Shown in pieces: positions 7,939 through 14,187 of a stretch of 19,339 bases of DNA. The position numbers and the translations under genes were made by a program. Under the pieces are notes generated by a model. The model ran no database searches. It saw only the letters and a program-made list of their open reading frames with translations, and was not told the DNA's origin. Origin of the DNA: Bacillota bacterium (GTDB lineage: Bacteria > Bacillota > GCA-003054495 > Carboxydocellales > JAJZTU01); NCBI GenBank assembly GCA_021848765.1, contig JAJZTU010000030.1:1-19339 (forward strand), given 5' to 3'. How positions within the stretch are numbered: the first letter of the stretch is position 1; every line of letters begins with the position of its first letter.

Positions 7939-7966
7939 GTCACAATTCAGTCACATTGTTGACATC
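7939..7966 (+). promoter_or_regulatory. Direct repeats of an OmpR/PhoP-type response regulator site
   Basis: GTCACA occurs at 7939-7944 and again at 7950-7955, exactly 11 bases apart. A third, degraded repeat (GACATC) is at 7961-7966, overlapping a TTGACA (7959-7964) that could be a -35. Six-base direct repeats with five-base spacers are typical of OmpR-family response regulators. No good -10 follows at 17 bases, which suggests an activated promoter. This is inferred from pattern only. Confidence 0.4.
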
Positions 7967-8000
7967 AGTCCTGGTTATCATGGTCTTAGGGGCTCAAGGG

Positions 8001-8037
8001 GCCTACTCCGCTGAGCGGCCAAACGGAGCCTACTCCG
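8001..8037 (+). repeat. Ten-base direct repeat with alternative hairpins in the DUF2680 gene leader
   Basis: GCCTACTCCG is present at 8001-8010 and 8028-8037. CGGAG at 8024-8028 can pair with either CTCCG (8006-8010 or 8033-8037), giving two mutually exclusive hairpins just before the ribosome binding site at 8043-8050. A role in control of translation is possible but unproven. Confidence 0.4.
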
Positions 8038-8057
8038 TGCAGAAAGGGGGTTAGACC

Positions 8058-8426
8058 ATGGTAAGAAAAGGACTGCTTTTATTATCAACCCTGCTCATGC
8101 TGGCTTTGCTGGCACCTGCAGCTTTTGGGGCTGTGACTGATGCCCAGCAGAAAGAGATTGACTCCCTCTACAAGCAAATGATTGAACTGAGAAAGCAGAT
8201 GATTCAAAAGTATGTAGAGGCAGGAGAAATCACACCTGATCAGGCCAAACTAATGCAGGAACGGATGGACTACATGCTCAAGAACCGGTCCCAGAATGGG
8301 TTCAGAGGACTGGGTCCGGGAGCCTGTGGTGGCCCCGGGGCAGGCGGACCTGGCTTCGGTGGATGTGGCAAAGGCTTTGGTAAAGGCTTTGGGGGCTTTA
8401 ACCGGCAAGGTACTGTTGCTCAATAA
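8058..8426 (+). CDS. DUF2680 (YckD-like) exported small protein, Gly-rich tail
   Basis: This 122-residue secreted protein has a clear signal peptide (about residues 1-25, ending AAFGA). The mature part is a helical region with the DUF2680 pattern (ELRKQMIQKYVEAGEITPDQ, then AKLMQERMDYML). The tail from about residue 82 is Gly- and Phe-rich with two Cys residues (ACGG and GGCGKG). Function is not established for this family; YckD of Bacillus is also uncharacterised. The ATG at 8058 follows AAAGGGGG at a good distance. Upstream direct repeats suggest two-component control, perhaps in response to envelope conditions. The gene is followed by a stem-loop and a separate promoter, so it is not part of the next operon. 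Confidence 0.82.
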   Translation: MVRKGLLLLSTLLMLALLAPAAFGAVTDAQQKEIDSLYKQMIELRKQMIQKYVEAGEITPDQAKLMQERMDYMLKNRSQNGFRGLGPGACGGPGAGGPGFGGCGKGFGKGFGGFNRQGTVAQ

Positions 8427-8445
8427 CCTCTGTTAAGTAAAAAAG

Positions 8446-8477
8446 TTAGAAGGGGCGGCTTTGTTCCTCCCTTCTAA
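8446..8477 (+). terminator. Stem-loop after the DUF2680 gene, possible weak terminator
   Basis: TTAGAAGGG (8446-8454) pairs with CCCTTCTAA (8469-8477) around a 14-base loop. No T tract follows (TGATTTACG), so termination would be weak, or the stem may protect the message end. Confidence 0.4.
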
Positions 8478-8545
8478 TGATTTACGTTACTTGCCTGATT
8501 TATCACGCTGTACTTGATTCATGGGTTTGGTTATGCAAAAAACCA

Positions 8546-8574
8546 TAGACAGCGAAAGAATGTGATATTATAAT
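8546..8574 (+). promoter_or_regulatory. Strong sigma-A promoter of the selenoprotein operon
   Basis: TAGACA (8546-8551) is followed by 17 bases and TATAAT (8569-8574); a second overlapping TATAAT lies at 8574-8579. The predicted start is near 8581, about 36 bases before the first start codon. Confidence 0.75.
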
Positions 8575-8616
8575 ATAATCGTAAGGGGGCAAACTAAAGT
8601 TGGGGAGGGGTGGAGA

Positions 8617-8922
8617 GTGAAAGAAAAGTTTGCCACTCTGGGTTCGGTGGTTTCTGCTTTTCTGGCCTGTGTAACCTGACTGGGTCCAATTGTATTTGCA
8701 TCACTAGGTTTGAGTGGTGTAGGATTTGCTGCTTTGGGGACCCTGTCACCGTACAGAAACTGGTTCTATGGCCTGACTGTTGTGCTCCTGGCCATGTCTT
8801 TCTACCTGGTCTATAAGAATGGCAAAACTGTGAATAAGGTAATCCTGTGGGTTGCCACAGTAGTAGTAATAGGGATGCTATTGTATACCAACAGGTTTCT
8901 GCTGACCAATTTGCTGACATGA
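8617..8922 (+). CDS. MerT-like membrane protein with in-frame TGA read as selenocysteine (CxxU)
   Basis: Read through the TGA at 8677-8679, the frame gives 101 residues that match the MerT mercuric transporter fold across the stop. An N-terminal membrane segment carries ACVTULGP (Cys18, Sec21) where MerT has ACCLGP. Then come a Gly/Leu-rich stretch with LSGVG, the MerT-typical SPYRNWFYGLT, a second membrane segment, a short loop and a third membrane segment. The cytoplasmic Cys pair that many MerT proteins carry between segments 2 and 3 is absent. The start is GTG at 8617, six bases after GGGGAGGGG (8602-8610). A SECIS-like hairpin follows the TGA. The protein should bind and move a soft metal such as Hg(II), or a related thiophile, through the CxxU pair; this role is inferred. 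A nonsense mutation is the alternative, but the hairpin, the intact downstream frame and a second gene of the same kind argue against it. Standard gene calling would start at TTG 8710 and lose the key residues. Confidence 0.75.
8696..8722 (+). promoter_or_regulatory. SECIS-like hairpin of the MerT-like gene
   Basis: TTGCATCACT (8696-8705) pairs with AGTGGTGTAG (8713-8722), with a few G-U wobbles, around the loop AGGTTTG (8706-8712). The loop starts 26 bases after the TGA and has a G at position 2. Bacterial SECIS elements place the loop about 16-37 bases downstream with a G in the first two loop positions, and the E. coli fdhF loop also carries a GGUYU core. Confidence 0.65.
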
Positions 8923-8935
8923 GAGGGGAATAGTG

Positions 8936-9382
8936 GTGCGAAATCAAGTTCTGGTAGTAATTGTAGTCTTGTTGTTATTAGCCTTAGTGGTATCCGGTTG
9001 TTCGAAACAGACAGGTAGCTCACAAAACCAAAGCCCTCCTGTTTCCGCCGGAACACCGGTAAATGCTCCCAGCGGTAGTTATAAGGATATTTCGGGGGAT
9101 GATTTGCAAAAGCTATTGGACAGTAAGGAAAAAATAGCTATCCTGGATGTAAGGGAACCTTTTGAATATCAAGCAGGTCACCTTAAAGCTGCCAAGTTAA
9201 TCCCTTTAGGTGAACTGACCAACCGTCTGGGGGAATTGGACAAGGCTCAGACCATTGTGGTAGTGTGCGCTTCCGGGGCGCGCAGCGCTCAGGCAGCCCA
9301 GTACCTGGTAGACCAGGGCTTTACTAAGGTGAACAACCTGGCCGGGGGCATGATGAGCTGGCAGGGTGCTGTGGAAAAGTAG
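8936..9382 (+). CDS. Rhodanese-domain lipoprotein
   Basis: This is an exported single-domain sulfurtransferase of about 148 residues. The signal ends VVSGC, with the lipidated Cys at residue 22 or 23 depending on the start. A linker to about residue 50 precedes a rhodanese domain with ILDVREPFEYQAGHL, the active-site loop CASGARS (Cys about residue 112, normal CxxGxR) and AGGMMSWQG. It can carry persulfide, or possibly selenide, on that Cys outside the membrane. Two adjacent GTG codons (8933 and 8936) can start it; 8936 sits better behind AGAGGGGA (8922-8929). It follows the MerT-like stop by about a dozen bases and precedes the Sec peptide by 29, so it is the middle gene of the operon. The true sulfur or selenium donor is unknown. 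Confidence 0.9.
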   Translation: MRNQVLVVIVVLLLLALVVSGCSKQTGSSQNQSPPVSAGTPVNAPSGSYKDISGDDLQKLLDSKEKIAILDVREPFEYQAGHLKAAKLIPLGELTNRLGELDKAQTIVVVCASGARSAQAAQYLVDQGFTKVNNLAGGMMSWQGAVEK

Positions 9383-9411
9383 CTTCCATGCCGGGCCGAA
9401 GGAGAAATACG

Positions 9412-9552
9412 GTGGACAAAATATTAGAAACAATTGGCGTCTTGCTGCTGACAGTGACATTCTTTATCTTTATTTCCAGGGGTGGGGGCTGAGGGTCGTA
9501 TACTTCACGGGGTTCCTGTGAACCGACTAAGCGGCCTGACTCCGAAGAATAG
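9412..9552 (+). CDS. Small membrane peptide with in-frame TGA, putative selenoprotein (GGGUG motif)
   Basis: A strong ribosome binding site, AAGGAG (9399-9404), sits seven bases before GTG 9412. The frame encodes an acidic/basic N-terminus (MDKILE), one membrane segment (about residues 7-22) and FISRGGG, then TGA at 9490-9492. If TGA is Sec, the peptide continues as UGSYTSRGSCEPTKRP plus four residues to TAG at 9550, 46 residues in all. Sec27 would lie just outside the membrane segment, with one Cys (about residue 36) further on. A SECIS-like hairpin follows the TGA at the bacterial distance. It closes the MerT-like/rhodanese operon. The Gly-rich U-G motif recalls eukaryotic SelK/SelS by shape only. 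If TGA is a stop, the product is a 26-residue single-span peptide. I do not recognise a named family. Confidence 0.6.
9495..9527 (+). promoter_or_regulatory. SECIS-like hairpin of the small selenopeptide gene
   Basis: The upper stem TTCAC (9504-9508)/GTGAA (9518-9522) closes a nine-base loop starting GGGG. A lower stem GTCG (9495-9498)/CGAC (9524-9527) flanks an internal loop. The apical loop begins 16 bases after the TGA, at the near edge of the bacterial SECIS range. Confidence 0.55.
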
Positions 9553-9579
9553 GTTGGCCCTCTAACCTTGCAACCGGTG

Positions 9580-9608
9580 TTGACACGAGTAAACATATTG
9601 GATAAACT
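9580..9608 (+). promoter_or_regulatory. Sigma-A promoter of the triple-HTH regulator
   Basis: TTGACA (9580-9585) is followed by 17 bases and TAAACT (9603-9608). It lies between the end of the selenoprotein operon and the regulator gene, so the regulator is likely transcribed on its own. Confidence 0.65.
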
Positions 9609-9636
9609 GAATTAGAAAACAGTGAGTTAAAGTTCA

Positions 9637-10434
9637 GTGATGAGGCAGGCGGTTCAGGTGAGAGTAAAAGGTGAGCACATTCGCTCCCTACGGGAGGAGC
9701 GGGGATATAATTTAGTAGAATTTGCTGAGAAGGCAGGTATTTCACCTTCGTATCTCAGTGAACTGGAAAGAGGGGCTAAACGGCCCTCGCTGAAAACTCT
9801 GGATAAGATAGCATCTGTCCTTTATGTCCCCAGGGAAGCTATCGTGGAGATATCCCTGGAGGGGCCGGGGCTGGGCTTTGGTGACAGAGTGCGGTTTGCC
9901 AGGGAGAAAAAAGGAATGACCATTTCCACTCTGGCCAAAGAGGTTCAGCTTTCCGCTGCTTATTTGGCTGAGATTGAGAAGAATAAGACCATGCCGGCGG
10001 TTTCTACCATCAAAAAGCTGGCCCAGGTCCTGGGAGTCCCGGAGACAGTGCTGTTGGCCGAAAACTCCGCTTTGGGCCTGAAGCTAAAGCTTATCAGGGA
10101 GGAACAGGGCCTGACTCAGGCGGCTTTAGCTGAAAAAGCTACAGTCTCACCGGGACTGATTGCCCAAATTGAACAGGGAAAGGTACAGCCTTCTTTTAAG
10201 AGCATTGAAAAAATTGCCGGAGTTCTCGGGGTGTCCCCATGCTTCTTTGTGCTCGACAACGAAAACCTGGAGGCCATGCTGCCCGCCTTCAGCCCGGAAT
10301 TGCGCGAACTGCTTCAACAACCTAACGTTCAGGCCGTCTTAAGGGTAATTTGCCATATGAATGAAAAGGAATTACAGTTTGTATTGAACTTTATCAAGCT
10401 TTTTAAACAAGCGGGTTTACCCGACTATCAATAA
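9637..10434 (+). CDS. Transcriptional regulator with three tandem Cro/CI (XRE) HTH domains
   Basis: This 265-residue cytoplasmic protein contains three consecutive XRE helix-turn-helix domains at about residues 12-70, 82-140 and 148-208. Each has the typical pattern, for example IRSLREERGYNLVEFAEKAG, VRFAREKKGMTISTLAKEV and LKLIREEQGLTQAALAEKA, followed by a LxxIExGxxxPSxxTIxKIAxVLGV-type half. A C-terminal helical segment (about 212-260) may mediate oligomerisation. Such architecture could contact three half-sites in one operator. GTG 9637 or ATG 9640 starts it; the ribosome binding site is poor, so expression may be low. The target is unknown: the adjacent selenoprotein operon and the glycohydrolase gene are both candidates. 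A rho-independent terminator follows. Confidence 0.9.
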   Translation: MMRQAVQVRVKGEHIRSLREERGYNLVEFAEKAGISPSYLSELERGAKRPSLKTLDKIASVLYVPREAIVEISLEGPGLGFGDRVRFAREKKGMTISTLAKEVQLSAAYLAEIEKNKTMPAVSTIKKLAQVLGVPETVLLAENSALGLKLKLIREEQGLTQAALAEKATVSPGLIAQIEQGKVQPSFKSIEKIAGVLGVSPCFFVLDNENLEAMLPAFSPELRELLQQPNVQAVLRVICHMNEKELQFVLNFIKLFKQAGLPDYQ

Positions 10435-10450
10435 CTTGCTTAGCAATCTG

Positions 10451-10477
10451 AAAAAAGAGCCCTCAGGGCTCTTTTTT
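10451..10477 (+). terminator. Rho-independent terminator of the XRE regulator
   Basis: GAGCCC (10457-10462) and GGGCTC (10466-10471) form a tight hairpin with loop TCA, preceded by an A tract and followed by six T. The A and T tracts extend the stem, so it could work in both directions. Confidence 0.9.
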
Positions 10478-10517
10478 ATGTAAAAGTAAGCATGAAATTA
10501 TCTGTACAGGAAAGGAA

Positions 10518-11447
10518 ATGGGTGATTTTATGGAACAAATTGAGCGTTACCGGGGAAGCCTTTTAGGTTTGGCGGCCGGGGATGCCTTGGGAGTTCCTTT
10601 AGAGTTCCAAATGCCTGGCTCGTTTACTCCTATCGACGACATGACAGGGGGTGGGGTATTTAAGCTTTCACCCGGGCAATGGACTGATGATACCTCGATG
10701 GCTTTGTGCCTGGCAGAAAGTTTGCTTGAACGGCAGGGTTTTGACCCGGCAGACCAATTGGAAAGGTATCTCCGGTGGTATCGGGAGGGTTACCTAAGCA
10801 GTACAGGCATGTGTTTTGATATTGGCAACACTGTGCGCGCGGCACTGGAGCAGTTTGAACGGACAGGGAATCCCTACTGTGGTTCTCCCGCCCCCAGGAG
10901 TGCAGGCAATGGTTCGATTATGCGTTTGGCGCCTGTACCGTTATTTTTCGCTCAAAACCCCCGGGAAGCCGTTGTAAAATCCGGAGAGAGTTCCCTGACC
11001 ACCCACGGGGCTGCCGTTTGTGTAGATGCCTGCAGATACTTGGGGGCGCTGCTGGTGGGGGCAATAATGGGTTTTTCCAAAGCGGAACTTTTAGCTGACC
11101 GGTTTGAACCGGTGCCAGGGGTTTGGCAGGATGCTCCCCTTGACCAGAAAATTGCCGAAATCGCTTCCGGATCATTTAAGCGGCGTAATCCACCGGAGAT
11201 TCGGGGCACAGGTTATGTGGCTGCCTCACTGGAAGCTGCATTATGGGCCTTTTACCGGAGTTCTTCCTTTCGCGAAGGGGCACTGCTGGCCGTTAACCTC
11301 GGTGATGATGCCGATACTACCGGCGCTGTTTATGGCCAGCTGGCCGGTGCCTTTTACGGTGAAAGCGGGATTCCGGCGGACTGGCGGGCTAAAATTTTTG
11401 GCCGGGATTTGATTGAAAGTTTTGCGGAGCAAATCTTTAATTCTTGA
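10518..11447 (+). CDS. ADP-ribosylglycohydrolase (DraG/ARH family)
   Basis: This 309-residue cytoplasmic enzyme should remove ADP-ribose from a modified protein or small molecule, using two Mg2+ ions. Family motifs are in order: GLAAGDALGVPLEF (about residues 17-30), GQWTDDTSMALCLAES (about 54-69), GNGSIMRLAPV (about 130-140), a Thr-His followed by a Cys-rich helix, GTGYVAASLEAALWAF (about 231-246) and NLGDDADTTGAVYGQLAGA (about 259-277). The Asp residues of WTDD and GDDAD are the expected metal ligands, all present. The start is ATG 10518; an ATG at 10530 is also possible, and both follow AGGAAAGGAA. No nitrogenase or ADP-ribosyltransferase gene is near, so the modified target is unknown. 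Confidence 0.92.
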   Translation: MGDFMEQIERYRGSLLGLAAGDALGVPLEFQMPGSFTPIDDMTGGGVFKLSPGQWTDDTSMALCLAESLLERQGFDPADQLERYLRWYREGYLSSTGMCFDIGNTVRAALEQFERTGNPYCGSPAPRSAGNGSIMRLAPVPLFFAQNPREAVVKSGESSLTTHGAAVCVDACRYLGALLVGAIMGFSKAELLADRFEPVPGVWQDAPLDQKIAEIASGSFKRRNPPEIRGTGYVAASLEAALWAFYRSSSFREGALLAVNLGDDADTTGAVYGQLAGAFYGESGIPADWRAKIFGRDLIESFAEQIFNS

Positions 11448-11451
11448 TTAA

Positions 11452-11472
11452 CTGGGGTTTACCATTCCCCAG
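11452..11472 (+). terminator. Stem-loop after the glycohydrolase gene, weak terminator
   Basis: CTGGGG (11452-11457) pairs with CCCCAG (11467-11472). Only GGCCGTTT follows, so the T tract is poor. The rest of the 171-base gap before the next gene shows no promoter I can assign firmly. Confidence 0.4.
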
Positions 11473-11618
11473 GGCCGTTTAATCCCGAGGTATAAAGTAA
11501 CGTAAGTGGCAATATATACTTAAGTAGCGTGGCAGGAAATACTTATGCCATGTCAAATATTAATATATCTAAAAGATTTTTGTCAGGAAACTCAAGGATT
11601 GTAAAAATAGGAGTAAAA

Positions 11619-13177
11619 ATGCCAAAAGAAGTTTTAATCCAAACCCTAAACCTGGTTAAAAAAGAACTCATAACCCAGCCGCCTGAGAAAGGTGGAAAGC
11701 GGATGGCTGCCCGGGCCTGTGTGAAATCGGGAAATCATCTGTAAGGGGTAAAGAAACCCTCTACCCGCAGCCTTTCGGTAAAATTACCGCAGCCTCAGAG
11801 AAAGACTACCCTGTAGACTATTCACACTTCAATATCGCCGGTACTGCGGTAGGGGCCCATGGTATAGCCGCCGACTCTGATGTAGCCACTTTCCCGGCTG
11901 TAAATCTGGAATCTGCCGTAGGGGCTAATGGTGAAATTCCCCTCCGGCTGCCCATTGTTATCGCGGGAATGGGTTCCACTAATGTTGCCGCTGAAAACTG
12001 GGACCACTTGGCTGCCGGTGCTGCCATATCCGGTGTAGGTATTGTCATCGGTGAGAACGTGGTTGGAATGGACCCCAATTCCGAAATTAAAAACGGCCGG
12101 GTAGTTAAGTCACCCAATCTGGAGAAGAGAATCAAAGACTTCCAGAACTGGTATAACGGCAAAGGCTTTATTGCCGTCCAGGCTAACGTGGAAGACACCA
12201 AACTCGGCATTCAGGAATACGCTTTGGAGAAACTGGGTGTGGAAGTTGTAGAACTCAAATGGGGCCAAGGTGCGAAGGATATCGGTGGAGAGGTAAAACT
12301 TAACTCCCTGGAACGGGCCCGGCAGCTTTACAGCCGCGGCTATATAGTCTTACCGAACCCTGAAGACCCTGAAGTACAAAAAGCCTACCAGGCCGGTGCT
12401 TTCGCAGAATTTGAAAGACACTCCCGGGTGGGTATGGTTACCGAGGAAGGCTTCCACGCCAGAGTAGCAGAACTGCGCAACGCCGGGGCTAAACGCGTGT
12501 TCCTGAAGACAGGAGCATACAGGGCAGCCGATTTGGCCCGTGCCGTGAAGTTCGCATCTGACGCTAAGCTTGACCTGCTCACCGTAGACGGCGCCGGTGG
12601 TGGTACCGGAATGAGCCCGTGGAGAATGATGAATGAGTGGGGTATCCCTACCGTCTATATCCAGGCTCTGCTTACCAAGTATCTTGACCGGCTGGCAGCC
12701 AAAGGTGCATTCGTGCCGAAGGTGGCTATTGCCGGAGGCTTCACTTTAGAAGATCATCTGTTTAAGGGCCTGGCTATGTCTGCTCCTTATGTCAAAGCTA
12801 TCGGTATGGCCCGTTCCCCGCTTACCGCCGCCATGGTCGGCAAGACTGTCGCTGAAGCTGTCAAAGCAGGCAAAGTACCTAACGAATATAAAAAATACGG
12901 TGAAAGTATTGAGCAAATCTTTATCTACACTTCCGAGTTGAGAAGCCAGCTTGGCAGTGATTTCGGGAAACTGCCAGTGGGGGCAATCGGCGTGTATACC
13001 TATTTCGAGCGCCTGGCTCAGGGCCTCCGCCAGTTCATGTGCGGCGCCCGGAAGTTTGGCCTGGATTACATCACCAGAGATGATATCTTCGCCCTTACCA
13101 AAGAAGCTGCCGAAATTACCGGAATTAAGTACATTATGGACCATGACGCTGAAGAGGCTGAAAAGATCATAGGTTAA
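11619..13177 (+). pseudogene. Glutamate synthase FMN domain protein (GltB2 type), frameshifted near the 5' end
   Basis: The FMN- and iron-sulfur-binding synthase domain converts ammonia plus 2-oxoglutarate to glutamate in the stand-alone GltB2-type enzymes of anaerobes and archaea. The body reads open to 13177 with conserved blocks such as VDYSHFNIAGTAVGAHGI, GENVVGMDPNSEIKNGR, ELKWGQGAKDIGGE, ERHSRVGMVTEEGFHARV and LLTVDGAGGGTGMSPWRMM. Homology continues upstream of the ATG at 11969 to about CEIGKSSVRGKE (from 11720), and no start codon exists in that frame after a TGA at 11684. An overlapping frame begins at ATG 11619 behind AGGAG (11609-11613) and encodes MPKEVLIQTLNLVKKE and on to MAARAC before running out. 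Removing one GT from TGTGTG (11718-11723) joins the two as MAARACEIGKSSVRG, giving 518 residues. The change may be a real mutation or a sequencing error. Confidence 0.8.
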
Positions 13178-13215
13178 TAAGCTTATTAAGCAGGACCGTA
13201 CCTGCTGTCAGGAAC

Positions 13216-13245
13216 AGCACCCGTTTTTAGGGTGCTTTCTTTTTT
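13216..13245 (+). terminator. Rho-independent terminator after the glutamate synthase gene
   Basis: AGCACCC (13216-13222) and GGGTGCT (13230-13236) flank the loop GTTTTTA and are followed by TTCTTTTTT. Confidence 0.88.
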
Positions 13246-13347
13246 GCCCAAATACTCCCAAGGGAATACTAAGGTTTAGCTTGGGATAACCTATATTTGC
13301 CATAATCCTTGGGGGAAGAGATTCCGGATGTTTTGGGGGGATTTGAC

Positions 13348-13512
13348 GTGCTTAGCAGACGGGAGTTTATCAAATTGGTCCTGACTGCCACGGCGGCCTT
13401 AGGGGTGGCTGATTTGATTATCCCCCACTTGGCGGGGGCTTTTCACGGTAAGCTGCGTCCCCCGGTTATCTGGCTGGAATGTTTGACCTGTGCGGGAAAT
13501 TTCCTTTCATAA
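13348..13512 (+). pseudogene. [NiFe]-hydrogenase small subunit, N-terminal remnant
   Basis: Only about 54 residues remain of a protein that is normally around 300 or more. GTG 13348 follows GGGGGG (13335-13340) and encodes a twin-arginine signal (LSRREFIKLVLTATAALGV). The start of the mature small subunit follows: RPPVIWLECLTC then AGNFLS and TAA at 13510. The first Cys of the proximal [4Fe-4S] site region is present; everything after it is gone, including the whole large subunit. Reading a TTG at 13309 as the start would add 13 residues with no support. The sequence passes directly into a cytochrome b frame, so an internal deletion of a small-large-cytochrome operon is the simplest explanation. 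Confidence 0.8.
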
Positions 13513-14030
13513 TTATGTATACCGGCCTGTACATTCATTACCCCGTTAATATCCTCGGGTTTGTGGATATGCGCAGGGCTCAAATGGGCATGTATACAAC
13601 TGTTTATATTGCTCTTTTTCTGCTGGTGGCCAGGGTGTACTATGGTATCATGACCAGGGATATCAGAAATATTCTACTTAACCGTGAGGATATTCAAAAC
13701 CTGCCTGGTTTCTTTAAGTTCTACTTTTTTTTAGCCGAAAAGGAGCCGCCCCATGCCAAGTACAACCCCGGTCAGAAGTTAATCTTCACCAGTTGGCTAT
13801 TGGCTTTTGGATTTCAGGCCATTACCGGCTTTATTCTTTATGATACCGGACGGCTTGGTTGGCTTCTGCCTTGCTTTGGGGGTCTACAGAACCTAAAATA
13901 TCTGCATTACCTGGTGTTTCTTTATTTTGTGGCTACTACCATGGTCCATGTTTACCTGGCGCTTTCTGAAGACCCGGCCAAGCTCCAGGCGATGTTTACA
14001 GGGCATATGCGCAGGAAGGAGACTCCATAG
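13479..14030 (+). pseudogene. Hydrogenase cytochrome b subunit, 5'-truncated remnant
   Basis: The frame holds a HyaC/HydC-type membrane cytochrome b that would take electrons from the small subunit to quinone. From about 13509 it matches the family: IIMYTGLYIHYPVN, then helices with RRAQMGMYTTVYIALFLLVARVYY and a C-terminal part with LHYLVFLYFVATTMVHVYL and the family's final GHMRRK-like end. The first helix and its usual RxxHW haem-ligand region are missing; their place is taken by a few codons that belong to the small-subunit remnant in another frame. No ribosome binding site precedes the ATG at 13479. It is probably not functional. A short inverted repeat follows at 14052. Confidence 0.75.
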
Positions 14031-14051
14031 GAACAGGAGGGGCTTTATCTA

Positions 14052-14075
14052 CTAAAGGCAGAAAATCGCCTTTAG
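14052..14075 (+). terminator. Stem-loop after the hydrogenase remnant
   Basis: CTAAAGGC (14052-14059) pairs perfectly with GCCTTTAG (14068-14075). There is no T tract, so a terminator role is uncertain. Confidence 0.4.
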
Positions 14076-14104
14076 CGTTCAACTACATATTATAAGAAAA
14101 ACTC

Positions 14105-14133
14105 TTGAATACAGAACTTCAGTTCGATATAAT
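14105..14133 (+). promoter_or_regulatory. Sigma-A promoter of the radical SAM gene
   Basis: TTGAAT (14105-14110), 17 bases, then a perfect TATAAT (14128-14133). The predicted start is near 14140, about 48 bases before the start codon. Confidence 0.75.
14113..14126 (+). promoter_or_regulatory. LexA/DinR-like SOS box between -35 and -10
   Basis: A-GAAC-TTCA-GTTC-G matches the Gram-positive SOS consensus CGAAC-N4-GTTCG at all but the first base, and both GAAC/GTTC half-sites are intact. A repressor bound here would block the promoter directly. Confidence 0.6.
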
Positions 14134-14187
14134 TAAATGAGAATTGTGTAATTTCTTCCATTCGTGTACAATAGGTGGAGGTGTGTT

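Noticed and set aside
8710..8922. A 70-residue protein starting at TTG 8710
   Set aside because: There is no ribosome binding site, and the MerT-like homology continues upstream through the TGA to GTG 8617, which has one.
11969..13177. ATG 11969 as the true start of the glutamate synthase protein
   Set aside because: Family-like sequence continues upstream in the same frame to about 11720, so this ATG is internal.
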